A DNA stretch of 7,135 nucleotides from an uncultured Terriglobales bacterium (lineage in GTDB: Bacteria > Acidobacteriota > Terriglobia > Terriglobales > Acidobacteriaceae), in NCBI GenBank assembly GCA_955652845.1, contig CATPBY010000373.1, positions 1 through 7,135 of the forward strand. Direction: 5' to 3'. The notes beneath the pieces were generated by a model that was not told where the DNA came from, did not search any database, and worked only from the letters and a program-made list of their open reading frames with translations. This document shows positions 6,099 to 7,135 of this stretch, in pieces. A program made the position numbers and the translations under genes. Position 1 is the stretch's first letter; each line of letters opens with the position of its first letter.

Positions 6099-6110
6099 TG
6101 ACTTAAGTCA
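6099..6110. promoter_or_regulatory. Perfect 12-bp palindrome between hpt and ftsH
   Basis: TGACTTAAGTCA is fully self-complementary and sits 10 bases beyond the hpt stop codon, about 150 bases upstream of the ftsH start. It could be a dimeric regulator's site controlling ftsH. An AT-rich TAAAAT (6062-6057, - strand) might be an ftsH -10 box, but no good -35 box accompanies it. As RNA the palindrome would give only a weak hairpin. Confidence 0.3.
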
Positions 6111-6120
6111 CCAAGGCACT

Positions 6121-6660
6121 TTAGCTTGCGCCCGCAAGATAAGGCAGATTGCGACTGGTCTGGTCTGGCGCCCCTAAGCCATAACCAACAAGGAACGCCT
6201 CATCCACCAAAAATCCGAAATAATCTGGCTGCAGGGGGACCCTGCGGGCTGACTGCCGGTCCAATAATGTGGCAAGTTTGACCGAGGCCGCCCCCCGTAA
6301 TCGCAGGTCGTTCATCAGAAATTCGCTGGTGACGCCGGAATGTACCAGGCCCTCAACCAGCAGGATGTGCTGGCCGCGAATGTCTGGCTCGTGGCTGAAA
6401 AAGATCTCCAACATCTCTCTCGGTCCTTTTTCGTCCTGGGTGGAATACTTGGGCTTAATAAACTGGCAAATCACTGGAACCTCGATGGCCCGCACCAGGT
6501 CGGTCATGAACATGAAGCCGTTTTCCAGCAGCGCCAGGGCGTGGATGGTCTGCCCCCGGTAGTCATCCGTAATCTGCCGTCCCATTTCCCGTACCCGCTT
6601 ATGGATTTGTTCAGCCGAGATTACGGTGCGCAAATGTTCCACTTTAAGCGTCTCAGTCAT
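6121..6660 (-). CDS. hpt: Hypoxanthine phosphoribosyltransferase-like protein with degenerate active site
   Basis: The 179-residue product has the size and fold pattern of bacterial HPRT, which converts hypoxanthine or guanine plus PRPP to IMP or GMP. Family landmarks are visible: 'ENGFMFMTDLVRAI' (46-59), 'DIRGQHILLVE' (93-103), 'TLLDRQSARR' (131-140), 'VGYGL' (158-162) and 'RNLPYL' (170-175). The core PRPP motif is odd. Where the family has VEDIxDTGxT, this protein has VEGLVHSGVT (102-111): E103 is kept, the next Asp is G104, the catalytic Asp is H107 and Thr is S108. In addition, LKGSF has become LENGF, the Asp of VGYGLD is G163, and the base-contacting Lys of TLLDK is R135. The frame is intact, so it is a maintained protein rather than a broken gene. 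ATG 6660 overlaps the tilS end by 8 bases, implying coupled translation; AAGGA lies 11 bases upstream. It may be inactive, altered in specificity, or a regulatory partner of TilS. Confidence 0.88.
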   Translation of the reverse strand: MTETLKVEHLRTVISAEQIHKRVREMGRQITDDYRGQTIHALALLENGFMFMTDLVRAIEVPVICQFIKPKYSTQDEKGPREMLEIFFSHEPDIRGQHILLVEGLVHSGVTSEFLMNDLRLRGAASVKLATLLDRQSARRVPLQPDYFGFLVDEAFLVGYGLGAPDQTSRNLPYLAGAS

Positions 6661-7135
6661 CCTCTGCCGTTTCCTTAAATCGCGAAAGCTCCCGGATTAG
6701 AATCACTTCCCGGGTTGCGTCTACCGGTTGTAGCCGGGTGGGAGTTGTAAACCCGCGCAGCCAGACTATATCGGCTCCGCTTACCACCACCGGCCAGAGC
6801 TTTCGCCTCGATCCTGTGAGGTGATGTGTCTGTAACAATTCCTTGATCTTCTTGGGCGCCTTGCTGTGGGCGGGCCAGAATCGATCCCCCGCGCGCCAGT
6901 TGCGAACAAGCAGTTTTTTTGCCAGCAACCGTCGATCCAGCAGATGGTCGCGATTATAACCCGGCTCACCAGGCAGCGCCTCGAAGCAAGTGTTCAGCTC
7001 CGGAACTTCAACCCGTCCCGGAACTGGAAGAAAGTATTCGTAGTCGCAATTCTCCTCCATCCCGCCCCGCTCAAACTGCAACTGGCTCCCGTTTCGCGAC
7101 ACCACCCGCCCCTGCGGCAATGCTGCCGATTTCGA
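6653..7135 (-). CDS. tilS: tRNA(Ile)-lysidine synthase, C-terminal part; 5' end outside window
   Basis: TilS modifies C34 of the CAU-anticodon tRNA(Ile) to lysidine so that it reads AUA. The frame is open to the right edge, so only the last 160 residues are seen. The recognisable TilS C-terminal domain reads 'LLVRNWRAGDRFWPAHSKAPKKIKELLQTHHLTGSRRKLWPVV' in pieces, followed by a 'DIVWLRGFTTPTR' segment; this matches the usual 'RxWRpGDRf.P.g...kklkdll' pattern. The N-terminal PP-loop ATPase domain with SGGxDS lies beyond the window. The stop TGA (6655-6653) overlaps the hpt start (ATGACTGA), so the two are one transcription unit. The tilS-hpt-ftsH order is also known from Firmicutes. Confidence 0.93.
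   Translation of the reverse strand, partial: SKSAALPQGRVVSRNGSQLQFERGGMEENCDYEYFLPVPGRVEVPELNTCFEALPGEPGYNRDHLLDRRLLAKKLLVRNWRAGDRFWPAHSKAPKKIKELLQTHHLTGSRRKLWPVVVSGADIVWLRGFTTPTRLQPVDATREVILIRELSRFKETAEDD

Overview
The window reads as chromosomal DNA from a Gram-negative, fairly GC-rich bacterium. I infer Acidobacteriota (Koribacter/Terriglobia-like). This rests on how familiar the first membrane-anchored protein, the hairpin repeats and the overall gene style look; no taxonomic marker is present. It contains six convincing protein genes plus two genes cut by the window edges, and no rRNA, tRNA, CRISPR array or insertion sequence that I can see.

Left part (1-1632, + strand): the end of a membrane-anchored DUF2393-like protein is followed by two back-to-back hairpins and then selD (selenophosphate synthetase). 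selD is the clearest hidden feature. Its true reading frame starts at 538 and runs through an in-frame UGA at 589-591, exactly at the catalytic Cys/Sec position. A hairpin with the layout of a bacterial SECIS element follows the UGA. SelD is therefore itself a selenoprotein, and an ordinary gene caller would lose its first 29 residues. A -10 hexamer only 6 bases upstream of the ATG suggests a leaderless mRNA.

Middle (1645-3928): a DinB-family metalloprotein gene (- strand, convergent with selD), a palindromic repeat, a GC-rich gene for a six-helix membrane protein of unknown function (- strand), and a small secreted four-cysteine protein (+ strand). The last two are transcribed divergently from a 346-bp intergenic region that carries a good sigma70-type promoter on each strand. 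The secreted protein gene ends in a strong intrinsic terminator.

Right part (4048-7135, - strand): the conserved cluster tilS - hpt - ftsH. tilS (C-terminal part only) overlaps hpt by 8 bases, and ftsH follows after 174 bases. FtsH looks fully functional. The hpt product keeps the fold and length of hypoxanthine phosphoribosyltransferase, but its PRPP-binding/catalytic motif is degenerate (EGLVHSG where EDIxDTG is expected), so it may be a pseudoenzyme or have a changed role. A perfect 12-bp palindrome lies just after hpt, upstream of ftsH.
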